From: Microbacterium nymphoidis | Lineage (GTDB): Bacteria > Actinomycetota > Actinomycetes > Actinomycetales > Microbacteriaceae | Assembly: GCF_021044885.1 (NCBI RefSeq) | Contig: NZ_JAJNOD010000002.1 | Coordinates: 310,001 to 374,000, forward strand | Reading direction: 5' to 3' | DNA length: 64,000 bases | In this document: positions 17,053 through 26,686 of the stretch, one piece after another | How the letters are laid out: every line of letters starts with the position of its first letter | Position numbering within the stretch: position 1 is the first letter of the stretch | Program-made: the position numbers and the translations under genes | Notes under the pieces: generated by a model | What the model was told of the DNA's origin: nothing | The model's input: only the letters and a program-made list of their open reading frames with translations | The model's database searches: none

Positions 17053-18246
17053 ATGACAGCACCCGACTTCACCGCGGACGCGGCCGGCATCCTTCCCGAG
17101 CTCGTCGCCCTGCGCCGCGCCCTGCATGCCGACCCGGAACTCGGACTCGACCTCCCCCGGACCCAGCAGAAGGTGCTCGACGCCCTTGCCGGCTTGCCGC
17201 TGGAGATCAGCACCGGAACGGCCACCACATCCGTCGTCGCGGTGCTGCGCGGTGCACACCCCGGGCCCGCCGTCCTGCTCCGTGGCGACATGGACGCGCT
17301 GCCGATCGATGAGGCGACCGGTCTCGACTTCGCTTCGGCCAACGGCAACATGCACGCCTGCGGTCACGATCTGCACACCGCCGGCCTGGTGGGTGCTGCG
17401 AAGCTCCTCTCCGCTCGCCAGGACGAGCTCCACGGATCGGTGATCTTCATGTTCCAGCCGGGCGAGGAAGGACACGGTGGAGCGAAGGTCATGCTTGACG
17501 AGGGTCTTCTCGACGCTGCAGGCGAGCGTCCCGTCGCCGCCTACGCGATCCATGTCGCACCCGGCCCCCGGGGCGTCTTCGCCACGCGAGCCGGCGCCGT
17601 GGCCGCCGGCTCCAACCAGCTCCACGTGACCGTGAAGGGTCGCGGCGGACACGGGTCGCAGCCGCAGCAGACCCTGGATCCGGTGCCCGCGGCCGCGGAG
17701 ATCGTGCTCGCGCTGCAGAGCTTCGTGACCCGCCGGTTCGACGCGTTCGACCCGATCGTGCTCTCGGTCACGCGGCTGTCCACGGGCGACGGTGCCGTGA
17801 ACGTGATCCCGGAGCAGGTGGAGCTGGCCGCGACCGTCCGCAACATGTCGCCGGCGTCGCTGAAGACACTGCAGGAGGGGCTGCCGCGCGTGATCGAGGG
17901 TGTGGTGAGCGCGCACGGCCTCACCGCCGACATCAGCTTCGAGACGATGTATCCCGTCACGGTCAACGACCCGGCGGAGACGGCGGAGACCGTGGACGTG
18001 CTGCGCGACACCTTCGGTGAGCAGCGCGTGACGATCATGCCGACGCCCATGATGGGCTCGGAGGACTTCGCTTTCGTGCTCAACGAGGTGCCCGGAACCT
18101 TCATCGCTCTGATGACCTCGCCGCCGGAGACCGACCTGGCGACGGTCGAGTGGAACCACTCGCCGCGCGTCATCTTCGACGACGGGGTTCTCGGAGACCA
18201 GGCCGCCGCGCTCGCCGCAGTGGCGTTCGCCCGCACCGCCCGCTGA
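17053..18246 (+). CDS. M20-family amidohydrolase
   Basis: The 397-residue protein belongs to the M20D group (hippurate, N-acyl amino acid and auxin-conjugate hydrolases). The metal-binding motifs are in order: HADPELG near the N-terminus, DMDALPIDE, HACGHDLHTAG, FQPGEEGHGGA (catalytic Glu) and GSEDFAF near the C-terminus. The enzyme hydrolyses an amide bond of an N-acyl amino acid in the cytoplasm. It is the third gene of the tetR-MFS operon, so substrate uptake or product export through the MFS carrier is plausible. The true substrate is not shown by the sequence. Confidence 0.9.
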   Translation: MTAPDFTADAAGILPELVALRRALHADPELGLDLPRTQQKVLDALAGLPLEISTGTATTSVVAVLRGAHPGPAVLLRGDMDALPIDEATGLDFASANGNMHACGHDLHTAGLVGAAKLLSARQDELHGSVIFMFQPGEEGHGGAKVMLDEGLLDAAGERPVAAYAIHVAPGPRGVFATRAGAVAAGSNQLHVTVKGRGGHGSQPQQTLDPVPAAAEIVLALQSFVTRRFDAFDPIVLSVTRLSTGDGAVNVIPEQVELAATVRNMSPASLKTLQEGLPRVIEGVVSAHGLTADISFETMYPVTVNDPAETAETVDVLRDTFGEQRVTIMPTPMMGSEDFAFVLNEVPGTFIALMTSPPETDLATVEWNHSPRVIFDDGVLGDQAAALAAVAFARTAR

Positions 18247-18248
18247 TC

Positions 18249-18292
18249 ACGTCGGGGACGTGGGCTCGGTCACCGCGCCACGTCCCCGACGT
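18249..18292 (+). terminator. 15-bp hairpin after the amidohydrolase gene
   Basis: ACGTCGGGGACGTGG (18249-18263) pairs exactly with CCACGTCCCCGACGT (18278-18292) across 14 bases, three bases after the stop codon. It is the first of two hairpins in a row. Confidence 0.7.
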
Positions 18293-18309
18293 TTCCGTGA
18301 GGTTTCGCG

Positions 18310-18367
18310 GTGAGAGATCGAAAACGCACCTCTGAGGTCGCTCGGAGGTGCGTTTTCGATCTCTCAC
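18310..18367 (+). terminator. 23-bp perfect hairpin, second of a tandem pair
   Basis: The 23-base arms 18310-18332 and 18345-18367 are exact complements across a 12-base loop. The stem contains AAAACGCACCTC/GAGGTGCGTTTT, giving a T-run on the plus strand. Its position after the amidohydrolase operon supports a terminator role. Confidence 0.7.
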
Positions 18368-18406
18368 GCTCGTCGGGGACCTGTGTTGGCTCCGAAGTGA
18401 TCAATA

Positions 18407-18474
18407 GTGAACACAAACTTTCGCTAATGTTCCTCTCCGTTTAAGACTGTGTCTAAGTGAACAAGAATGTTCAC
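18407..18474. promoter_or_regulatory. Operator array upstream of the beta-helix operon
   Basis: GTGAACA-AGAA-TGTTCAC (18457-18474) is a perfect palindrome ending 29 bases before the start codon at 18504. A second, wider-spaced pair of half-sites (GTGAACA at 18407-18413, TGTTC at 18428-18432) lies upstream. Between them, TAAGAC-TGT-GTCTAA (about 18442-18456) is another near-palindrome. The clustering suggests binding by a dimeric regulator that is not encoded next to it. Confidence 0.5.
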
Positions 18475-18503
18475 GTCTCGAGTGCAGTCCCGGAGGAACA
18501 GGA

Positions 18504-19505
18504 ATGCAGAGGGCACGTCAAGGACGACGGACGATGATCGGTGCGGTCGTCGCGGTGCTGCTGATCGGAGGAGTCTCCGCCGGGGCATGGGCGATCACGC
18601 GCGAGGCGGACGGCGCCGCCGCGGTCTGCGGCGACGTGACTGTGCCTGCCTCCACCGCCGTCACCTACGGGCTCGGCTTGCAGAGTGCCGTGGGCACAGA
18701 CTTCGCGGCCCAGCATGACATCGCCTCCTACGGCTCGGACTTCTGGGGTCAGGAGTACGGCGGCACTCGACCCGTCGACGCTCTCGCGTCCGCCGTGAAG
18801 TCCGCTCTCACCGCGGACTGTGCGCTGATTCTCCTTGCTGACGACTGGGGGGTCGACAGCTCGGCGTTTCGGGCGGCCACCGAGGAGCCGGGCGGCGTCG
18901 ACGCGTACGAGCGCCTCCGCTCCCGCGCCGAAGAGCTGAAGGACGCGGTGCGCGCTGCGCTGCTGGAGCAGTCCCCGCCCGACGATGCGGACCTGCGTTC
19001 CGCGTTCGAACGACTGGGCGACGTCTCCAAGGAGTCCGATCTCGCCGTCACCGTCTGGCGCGTCCACGGCGCTGAGGAGGTGCTCGCCGCGAGTATGGCG
19101 CCCGCTTCGCCGACCTCCGCCGGGGTGACTGGCAGTTCCGCGACGGTCGACACCACGAACGCCGCCGCCCTTCGTGACCGCCTCATCGCCGCGGGCGCGA
19201 GCGTCGAGGAGCTGCGCATCGACTCTCAGGAGATCTCGAAAGAGGATCTCTACTCCTCGCAGATCCTCGATGCGATGCAGCACGCCGAGCCGGGGGCGGT
19301 CATCGACGGATTCACGGAGGGGGAGCGGCTCATCCTCGTCGACAAGCTCGGGGGCGGACTGCTCACGTTCGAACAGGCGCCCCAGCTCGCCCGCAACGCC
19401 TACGTGAACGAACTGCTTGAGGAGCAGCTGGAGCAGGGAATCGATGCAGATCCCCTCCGCATGACCGCCGACCTCGCGACGCTACTGCTGGACGCGACCC
19501 CCTGA
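18504..19505 (+). CDS. Membrane-anchored extracytoplasmic protein, possibly foldase-like
   Basis: The 333-residue protein has a short Arg-rich N-terminus and one membrane span or uncleaved signal (about residues 12-31, IGAVVAVLLIGGVSAGAWAI), so the rest lies outside. The body is helical and acidic, with two cysteines (AVCGD and DCALI). The last 70 residues, from GAVIDGFTEGERLILVDKLG to a helix AYVNELLEEQLEQG, resemble the end of PpiC/SurA-type foldases, but I do not see a full prolyl-isomerase domain. It lies 79 bases upstream of a 1445-residue wall protein on the same strand and is probably co-transcribed with it. A chaperone role for that protein is only an inference. Confidence 0.6.
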   Translation: MQRARQGRRTMIGAVVAVLLIGGVSAGAWAITREADGAAAVCGDVTVPASTAVTYGLGLQSAVGTDFAAQHDIASYGSDFWGQEYGGTRPVDALASAVKSALTADCALILLADDWGVDSSAFRAATEEPGGVDAYERLRSRAEELKDAVRAALLEQSPPDDADLRSAFERLGDVSKESDLAVTVWRVHGAEEVLAASMAPASPTSAGVTGSSATVDTTNAAALRDRLIAAGASVEELRIDSQEISKEDLYSSQILDAMQHAEPGAVIDGFTEGERLILVDKLGGGLLTFEQAPQLARNAYVNELLEEQLEQGIDADPLRMTADLATLLLDATP

Positions 19506-19584
19506 CCGGTCGCCGATCCGCTGCGCAGCACACCGCGCGCGGATCCCGACTCGAACATCCCCACACAGAAAGGACTGCGTTGGA

Positions 19585-22500
19585 ATGAGATTCTCCCGCG
19601 TGGCTCTCGCCGCGGCCCTGTCCGCGGCGCTCTTCCTCCCAGGCGTCGCCGCTCCGCCGGCCGCGTCCGCCGCCGAACCGGAACCGGCGGCGTACACCTC
19701 GATCGGCCCGTCGACAACCGGGACCACCTACTACGTCGACGGTGCGTCCGGTGACGACAGTGCCGCCGGCACCAGTCCCGCCACCGCGTGGAAGAGCCTG
19801 ACAAAGGTGTCCGCCACCACCTTCGAGCCGGGTGATCACATCCTCCTCGAATCCGACAGCACCTGGAACGGCCAGATGCTGCACCCGAAGGGCAGTGGCA
19901 CAGCCGAGGCCCCGATCGCGGTCGACCTCTACACCGACGAGGGCGGCACGGCGTCGTTCACGGCACAGCGGCGCCCGGTCATCAACGGTGGCGGCACGTA
20001 CGGGACCGGGACTTTCAAGCGCTACATCACCGGTGCCGTGCAGCTGGTCAACCAGGAGAACTGGCAGATCCAGAACCTGGAGGTGACGAACAGCCCCGAG
20101 GCCTCCAACCCGGAGGGGTACAAGAAGCCGGGCGACGCGCAGCGCGCGGGCATCCTCGTGATGGGTTACGAACAGGATCGCACCTTCACCTCCATCCGCA
20201 TCGCGAACAACTACGTCCACGACGTGCAGTCGGAGTACTTCCAGCAGCCGGGCCTGCCGCCCGCCTCGCAGGGGCCGGCCCTCAAGGCCACCGGAGGCAT
20301 CATCATCCTCGGCCATTGGGTGGATCCCGACGGCACGGTGCTCCTGCCTGCGGGCGAGTGGCGCTCGTCCACCGGCTTCCACGATGTGACCGTGGAGAAC
20401 AACGTGGTCAAGCGCGTGGGCCTGGAGGGTATCCGCACCAAGGCTGACGCGAACACGGCGGTGAGCAACTCGTTCAAGAAGACGATGTCCGACATCCGCA
20501 TCAAGAACAACTACCTGGAGGACGTCTCCGGCGACGCGATCGTGCTGAGCGAGGTGGCCTCCGGCGGTCTCGTGGAGGGCAACATCGCCGTCCGGCCCGC
20601 CAACGCCGACTATGGCGCACGCAACTTCGCCGGCGTCTGGTCGATGTCCAACAACGACGCCCTGTTCCAGTACAACGAGGTCTACGGAACCACGTTCGGC
20701 TACAACGACGCAGAGGCGTACGACATCGACCTCGGCTGCGTGAACGTGGTCTATCAGTACAACTACAGCCACCACAACGCGGGCGGCTTCATGCTGCTCA
20801 TGTCGGACCAGAAGGACTCCATCGTCCGCTACAACATCTCCGCGAACGATGGTGGCGGCAACCGCGGGACGAACGCGGACAAGGGTGGTGGCGGCGGCTA
20901 CACCTACAAGGAGCAGAGCATCTTCCACTACTGGGTGAAGAACGAGGGCTCCGCGATGCCCCAGATCTACAACAACACCCTGTACGTAGGCGACGGCATC
21001 TCCACGGCCCTGTTCGGCGAGGGGAACTCGGGCGACAACTCCGGGACCAACGCCTATTTCTGGAACAACATCCTGCTGAAGGAGGGTGCCGGGTCGCTCA
21101 AGTTCCTCACGGCGCATCCGTCGGACGGCAAGGACGCGATCGAGCGCGCACTCGGTTCACCCGACAAGCTCATGAAGAACAACATCTTCTGGCCGCAGAG
21201 CCTGGCCAGCGCCGCGAGCGGTGTCGACGTCGCCAAGATGGAGGCCGCGGGCAACATCTTCGCCCGCCCGCAGCTCGCCATCGAGGGCGACCCGCAGCTC
21301 GTCGCCCGCCTGGCGTCCCAGGCGACCACGACGTTCGACGACGCCACCGATCGCATCGCCGACTTCACCTCGCGCGAGCGGCTCCGCGAGCGGGCATCGC
21401 TCTTCCAGATCGCGTCGACCAGCCCCGCCGTCACGGCGGGAACCGCGATCACGGGCGGTCCGTCCGAGGACTTCTTCGGTGCGAACACCGCCGGCGTCGG
21501 TCTCGACATCGGCGCACACCAGGTGTCGCAGGTGAAGACGGTCGCGACGCTCGTGCTTCCTGAGGTCTCCGTGCGCACCGCCGCCGGCGTGTACCCGACC
21601 CTGCCCGACGTGCTCCAGGTGACGGTGCGCGAGACCGCCGGCGCCAACACCACCGAGCGCACCGAGAAGCGGCCCGTGACCTGGGATCTGATCCCGGGCG
21701 AGAGCTATCGTGCGGCCGGCACCATCACAGCGACCGGAACCGTGGGCGGCACGCCCAGCGCCGCGATCGAGGCGACCGTCACGGTCGTGGGCGAGCTCGG
21801 CGCTGGTACCGCACAGGGCGATTCCGTTGCCCTGGACGCGAGCTTCGTGCAGCGCGGATCGGGAACCACGGCGATGGGAACGCAGGCGGGTACGAGCACC
21901 GCTCCGGCGGCCGGCGACAAGTACAAGTTCCCGTTCGGCGTCTCGATGTCCAACAACCTGGTGCTGAAGCTGAAGAACGCGGCCTCGGCGGGATTCACCC
22001 GTCGGATCTACGTGCAGTTCGACCCGTCTTCCTACGAGGGCGATCTGGCCGCTGTGAAGTCCGCATCGATCCGCCTCTACGTCTCGCGGTACGACGCGTG
22101 GACCGGAGCGGGCGGCAGCGACGCGGAGCGCCTGCGCAACACCGCCTTCACCGCGGACGTGTACGCCACCGAGCCCACCTGGACCTCGTCGACGCTCACG
22201 TGGAACAACGCGCCCCTGGGTGCGGAGATCTCGCGCTACGCGCACGCCGACTACTCCGCGAACGAGGGAATCCCGTCCTACGACGAGCTCGTCCCGGTGT
22301 CGCACCAGGCGTTCACCAACGGCCAGATCATCGACAACGGCAACGCCATCGACCTGGACGTCGCGGACTACATCCGCTCCCTCCCGGCTGATTCCGGCCC
22401 GATCAGCTTCGCGATCGACATCCCGGCGAGCGCCATCCCCAACTACAACCGCGACAACGCCGGATTCGATGCGTTCTCGATCCTCGGCGCCAAGCAGGCG

Positions 22501-23922
22501 TTCGCCGATTACGGCGCGGGCAAGCTCACGCTGCCGGCGAACCTGCCGGCGGGGTTCACGATGTCCGAGACGGCGCTCGCACCTTCGCTGCATCTGTCCG
22601 AGGTGTTCGTGTCCTCGATCAGCCCGGTGGCGGTCGATGTGGCGCCCGGTGAGGTTCCGGTGCTTCCCGAGACGGTCACCGTGACCTACTCGAACGGCGA
22701 GACCGCCGAGGTCCCGGTGACGTGGCCGGAGATCACGGCGGATCAGGTGCAGAGCGAGGGGGAGCACACCTTCCTCGGTCGCGCCGCGGGGATCTCCGCC
22801 CCCGTGGTCGCCGTGGTGCGCGTGGTCGCACTCCACGTGGTGAGCCTCGTGGATCTCGCTCCGATGGACGTCCCCGTGGGGCTGTCCCGCAGCGAGCTCG
22901 GCATGCCCGGTGTCGTCACAGCCACACTCGACGACGGGTCGAGCGTGGACCTGGTGGTCACCGGCTGGGATGACGACCCCCGCAACTACGGTCCCACCAG
23001 CCCGCCCGACACGTACCGGTTCCCCGGCGGCATCCAGCTGCCGAGCGGTATCACGAACCCGAACGAACTGCGGCCCGAGCAGGTGGTGACCACGCATCCG
23101 CGTCCGGAATCGATCGCGCTGACGATGACGGAATCGGAGCTCGCCCCGGGAGCCACCGCGCCCATCACCGTGGACGTCACCGGTGCCGCGCCGTATCCGG
23201 TGACCGACGACTGGGGTCGTGACGTGGCGTGGAGCGTCGCCGAGGTCAGCACGGCAGTGGCCCGCTCCGCCCTCCGGGCAGCGGCTGAATCTGCGCTGAC
23301 CATCGACGAGTCGGGCGTGCTGCACGTGGCTGCCGACGCCGCCGTGGGCGAGTACCGGATCACCGCCAGCAGCACGCGGGTGGAAGGGGTGGCCGACAGC
23401 ATCACCGTCACGGTGGCGCTCGCGAGTACGCCGACGCCGAGCACCACCCCGACGGAGACGCCGACGCCGACGGAGACGCCGACCCCGACGGAGACGCCGG
23501 ACCCGACGCAGACGCCGACCCCGACGGAGACGCCGACCCCGACGGAGACGCCGACCCCGACGGAGACGCCGGACCCGACGGAAACGCCGGACCCGACGGA
23601 AACGCCGGCACCGACGGAAACGCCGGACCCGACCGAAACGCCGGCACCCACGGAAACCCCCGCACCAACCGAAACCTCGGCACCCACGGAAACCCCGGAG
23701 CCGACGGGAACCGCGACGTCGACCCCCGGTGCGACCGTGACCGCGGGCCCGGGCGTCACCCCGGGCGGCAGCGTCCCGGCCGCGACGCCGCCCGCGGGAG
23801 GACTTCCCTCCACCGGCATCGACGGATCGCCCTGGACGGCAGCGGGAGTGATCTCCCTGCTGCTGGCCGCGGCCGGCGTCGTGTTGCTGGCCCGCCTTCG
23901 GGCACGGACCGTGCGCGACTGA
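19585..23922 (+). CDS. Giant LPXTG-anchored beta-helix surface protein
   Basis: The 1445-residue protein starts with a Sec signal peptide (about residues 1-31). TYYVDGASGDDSAAGTSPAT opens a right-handed parallel beta-helix (about 45-640) with many N-rich turns (NNYVHDV, NNYLEDV, YNNTLYV), as in polysaccharide lyases. Next come a beta-sandwich resembling DNRLRE/CBM96 modules (about 740-1000), an Ig-like domain (about 1010-1080, VTVTYSNGETAEVPVTW), a second such segment and an 88-residue Thr/Glu/Pro repeat. LPSTG is at residues 1407-1411, followed by a membrane span and an Arg-rich tail: the signal for sortase attachment to the wall. It probably binds or cleaves an acidic glycan at the cell surface. 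Catalytic residues are not identifiable by eye. AAAGGA lies about 15 bases upstream of the ATG. Confidence 0.85.
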   Translation: MRFSRVALAAALSAALFLPGVAAPPAASAAEPEPAAYTSIGPSTTGTTYYVDGASGDDSAAGTSPATAWKSLTKVSATTFEPGDHILLESDSTWNGQMLHPKGSGTAEAPIAVDLYTDEGGTASFTAQRRPVINGGGTYGTGTFKRYITGAVQLVNQENWQIQNLEVTNSPEASNPEGYKKPGDAQRAGILVMGYEQDRTFTSIRIANNYVHDVQSEYFQQPGLPPASQGPALKATGGIIILGHWVDPDGTVLLPAGEWRSSTGFHDVTVENNVVKRVGLEGIRTKADANTAVSNSFKKTMSDIRIKNNYLEDVSGDAIVLSEVASGGLVEGNIAVRPANADYGARNFAGVWSMSNNDALFQYNEVYGTTFGYNDAEAYDIDLGCVNVVYQYNYSHHNAGGFMLLMSDQKDSIVRYNISANDGGGNRGTNADKGGGGGYTYKEQSIFHYWVKNEGSAMPQIYNNTLYVGDGISTALFGEGNSGDNSGTNAYFWNNILLKEGAGSLKFLTAHPSDGKDAIERALGSPDKLMKNNIFWPQSLASAASGVDVAKMEAAGNIFARPQLAIEGDPQLVARLASQATTTFDDATDRIADFTSRERLRERASLFQIASTSPAVTAGTAITGGPSEDFFGANTAGVGLDIGAHQVSQVKTVATLVLPEVSVRTAAGVYPTLPDVLQVTVRETAGANTTERTEKRPVTWDLIPGESYRAAGTITATGTVGGTPSAAIEATVTVVGELGAGTAQGDSVALDASFVQRGSGTTAMGTQAGTSTAPAAGDKYKFPFGVSMSNNLVLKLKNAASAGFTRRIYVQFDPSSYEGDLAAVKSASIRLYVSRYDAWTGAGGSDAERLRNTAFTADVYATEPTWTSSTLTWNNAPLGAEISRYAHADYSANEGIPSYDELVPVSHQAFTNGQIIDNGNAIDLDVADYIRSLPADSGPISFAIDIPASAIPNYNRDNAGFDAFSILGAKQAFADYGAGKLTLPANLPAGFTMSETALAPSLHLSEVFVSSISPVAVDVAPGEVPVLPETVTVTYSNGETAEVPVTWPEITADQVQSEGEHTFLGRAAGISAPVVAVVRVVALHVVSLVDLAPMDVPVGLSRSELGMPGVVTATLDDGSSVDLVVTGWDDDPRNYGPTSPPDTYRFPGGIQLPSGITNPNELRPEQVVTTHPRPESIALTMTESELAPGATAPITVDVTGAAPYPVTDDWGRDVAWSVAEVSTAVARSALRAAAESALTIDESGVLHVAADAAVGEYRITASSTRVEGVADSITVTVALASTPTPSTTPTETPTPTETPTPTETPDPTQTPTPTETPTPTETPTPTETPDPTETPDPTETPAPTETPDPTETPAPTETPAPTETSAPTETPEPTGTATSTPGATVTAGPGVTPGGSVPAATPPAGGLPSTGIDGSPWTAAGVISLLLAAAGVVLLARLRARTVRD
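23443..23706 (+). repeat. Thr-Glu-Thr-Pro coding repeat (wall-spanning stalk)
   Basis: About 88 codons repeat units such as TPTETP and TPDPTE inside the surface-protein gene. At DNA level an ACGCCGAC/CCGACGGAGACG unit recurs, nearly exact at first and more varied towards the 3' end. Such stretches usually span the peptidoglycan between the globular domains and the anchor. The repeat is a likely site of length change by slippage. Confidence 0.85.
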
Positions 23923-23942
23923 TCGCGCGCGCGGACTGATCG

Positions 23943-23988
23943 ACGACACCGGCCGCAGCGTCCTCACGGATGCTGCGGCCGGTGTCGT
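23943..23988. terminator. Bidirectional terminator between convergent genes
   Basis: The 17-base arms 23943-23959 and 23972-23988 (core CCGGCCGCAGC/GCTGCGGCCGG) are exact complements across 12 bases. The hairpin lies between the stop codons of the surface-protein gene (plus) and the zinc-ribbon gene (minus), one base from the latter. Confidence 0.75.
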
Positions 23989-23989
23989 G

Positions 23990-24295
23990 TCAGGAGGCGT
24001 CGGAGGAGGGTGCGGGCGCGATCGTCGACTCCGCCGCCTGCCGTGCCGCCTGCTGCTGCGCGGCGTCGACCTGGAAGCGCTCCGCGACGTCACGAGGCAG
24101 CTCGGACTGCTCACCGCAGTTGGCGCACTGCAGCACGTACTTCCCATGCCCGAACGGGAAGATCGGGATGAAGAAGAGGGTGAACCACGTGCGCCGGCGG
24201 TACAGGCGCTGCGCGGCTGTCGCGCGGCAGAAGCCGCACATGGTGAACAGTGCAGCGAGGAACTTCGCGGTGCCCCGCGTGCCGAAGATGATCAT
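23990..24295 (-). CDS. Small zinc-ribbon protein
   Basis: The 101-residue protein begins MIIFGTRGTAKFL and carries two cysteine pairs: CGFC (about residues 20-23) and CANC (about 58-61). These form a split zinc ribbon around a hydrophobic segment, TWFTLFFIPIFPFG, that may insert in or lie against the membrane. This matches a small zinc-ribbon family common in actinobacteria whose function is unknown. The C-terminus is Ala/Gln-rich and likely disordered. The start is the ATG at 24295. The gene shares its upstream region with the divergent sugar operon. Confidence 0.75.
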   Translation of the reverse strand: MIIFGTRGTAKFLAALFTMCGFCRATAAQRLYRRRTWFTLFFIPIFPFGHGKYVLQCANCGEQSELPRDVAERFQVDAAQQQAARQAAESTIAPAPSSDAS

Positions 24296-24369
24296 GATGC
24301 CCCCGGTGTCGTGAAAGAGCCAGACTACCGGCCGTCTTGTGAACCGGGTCGACGATCTCGGAGGGAGCC

Positions 24370-24412
24370 TTGCGCGATCGTCGCGTATTCTGTATACAGA
24401 ATACGCGACGAT
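24370..24412 (+). promoter_or_regulatory. Promoter with 36-bp perfect palindromic operator (site 1 of 3)
   Basis: TTGCGC (24370-24375) and TATACA (24393-24398) with 17-base spacing form a plausible promoter. A perfect 36-base palindrome (24377-24412), whose core is ATTCTGTATACAGAAT, covers the -10 element. Similar cores occur at 27602-27617 and 33283-33298. The adjacent GntR/FCD gene at 32556-33212 is the obvious candidate regulator, and occupancy would block RNA polymerase. Confidence 0.75.
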
Positions 24413-24467
24413 GAAGCCGCTGGAAGCGGATGACGGCGTCGCGCTTCGTCGACAAAGGAGTCCCCCC

Positions 24468-25777
24468 ATGAAGATGCGGTCCGCGATCGCTCTCGGAGCA
24501 GCGCTCACCCTGTCCCTGTCCGGATGTGCCATGGGCGGTGGTGGCGGCAGCGCCGGTGCCACCCTGAACGCCGACGCGGAGGTGTCCGGCGAAATCACCG
24601 TCTGGTCGTGGGACGTCGGCGCCACCGCGCTCACGCGGATCGCCGAGTCCTTCCAGGCGGAGCACCCGGGCACCACGGTGAAGGTGGTGGACGTGGGCTA
24701 TGACAACGCCTACGACAAGATCTCCGTCGGGCTGCAGGCGGGCACCGGTCTTCCGGACGTGATCACCATCGAATCGGATGCCGCCCCGGGATACATCACC
24801 CAGTTCCCGAAGGGGCTCACCGACCTGACCCCCGTGCTGGGGGAGCAGAAGGCCGACTTCGACCCCTTCAAGTGGAGTGTCGGATCGAACGACGAGGGGT
24901 CGCTGCGCATCGCGCCGTGGGACTCCGGCACCGTCGCGCTGTTCTACCGCACTGACTACGCCGAGGCCGCCGGTGTCGACCTGTCCACGGCCGAGACCTG
25001 GGACGATCTGATCGCCCTGGGCAAGACCATCAAGGACAAGACCGGACACACGCTCCTGTCCACGGACCTGTCCACCGGCGGCGGATTCCAGATGTACCTG
25101 CAGCAGTTGGGCCAGGGGCTTTTCAATGCCGAGGGCGAGATCACGATCGACTCGCCGGAGGCCGTCCGCGTGCTCACGATGATGACGGAGATGAACGCCG
25201 CCGGTCTCATCAAGAACGTCCGCGGCTGGGATGGACGCGTGACCAGCGCCAAGGACGGCGATTCCGCGGTCACGCCCGAGGCGGTGTGGTGGATCGGCAC
25301 GCTGCAGGGCGATGCCCCGGAGCTCGCCGGATCCTACGGAGTGCTGCCCCTCCCGGCGTTCGACGCGGGAGGCGTGCGCACCTCGAACAGCGGGGGATCG
25401 GGCCTCGCCATCCCGACGCAGGCAAAGAATCCCGACCTGGCCGCTGCCTTCGTGAAGTACGCACTCGCCGACACCGACAACCAGGTGTCGATGATGAAGG
25501 AGGAGGGACTGTTCCCCGCCTACCTGCCCGCCCTGCAGTCCGACTACTTCCAGCAGCCGGTGGAGTACTTCGGCGGTGCGCCCGTGTACGAGACCTTCGC
25601 CGAGCTGACGGCCCAGATCCCGCCGATCGTCTACACCTCCGACAGCGCGCAGGCAACGGACATCGTCGCCAACGCCGTGACGGCCGCCGTGCTGAACGGA
25701 GCGGACCCGAAGAGCGTGCTCGCCGATGCGGCACAGCAGCTGGCCACGGCCACCGGACGCGAGATCGCGCAGCCGTG

Positions 25778-25778
<1 letters not shown>
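24468..25778 (+). CDS. Sugar ABC transporter substrate-binding lipoprotein (CUT1)
   Basis: The 436-residue protein has a lipoprotein signal with LSGC (lipid-modified Cys20) and a mature domain of the family 1 solute-binding type, starting EITVWSWDVG and including the typical GGSGLAIPTQAKNP hinge region. It would deliver an oligosaccharide to the two permeases encoded next. The ATG at 24468 has AAAGGAG seven bases ahead. Its stop overlaps the next start (TGATG). A GntR-type operator lies 56-91 bases upstream, so expression should be induced by the glycan taken up. Exact substrate is unknown; galactosides are suggested by the GH42 gene in the same regulon. Confidence 0.9.

Positions 25779-26682
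<904 letters not shown>

Positions 26683-26686
<4 letters not shown>

Noticed and set aside
21157..24147. 996-residue open frame antisense to the beta-helix surface-protein gene
   Set aside because: Its composition (long Arg/Gly/His runs) is that of a shadow frame opposite GC-rich coding sequence, and the plus-strand gene has clear domains, signal peptide and anchor.
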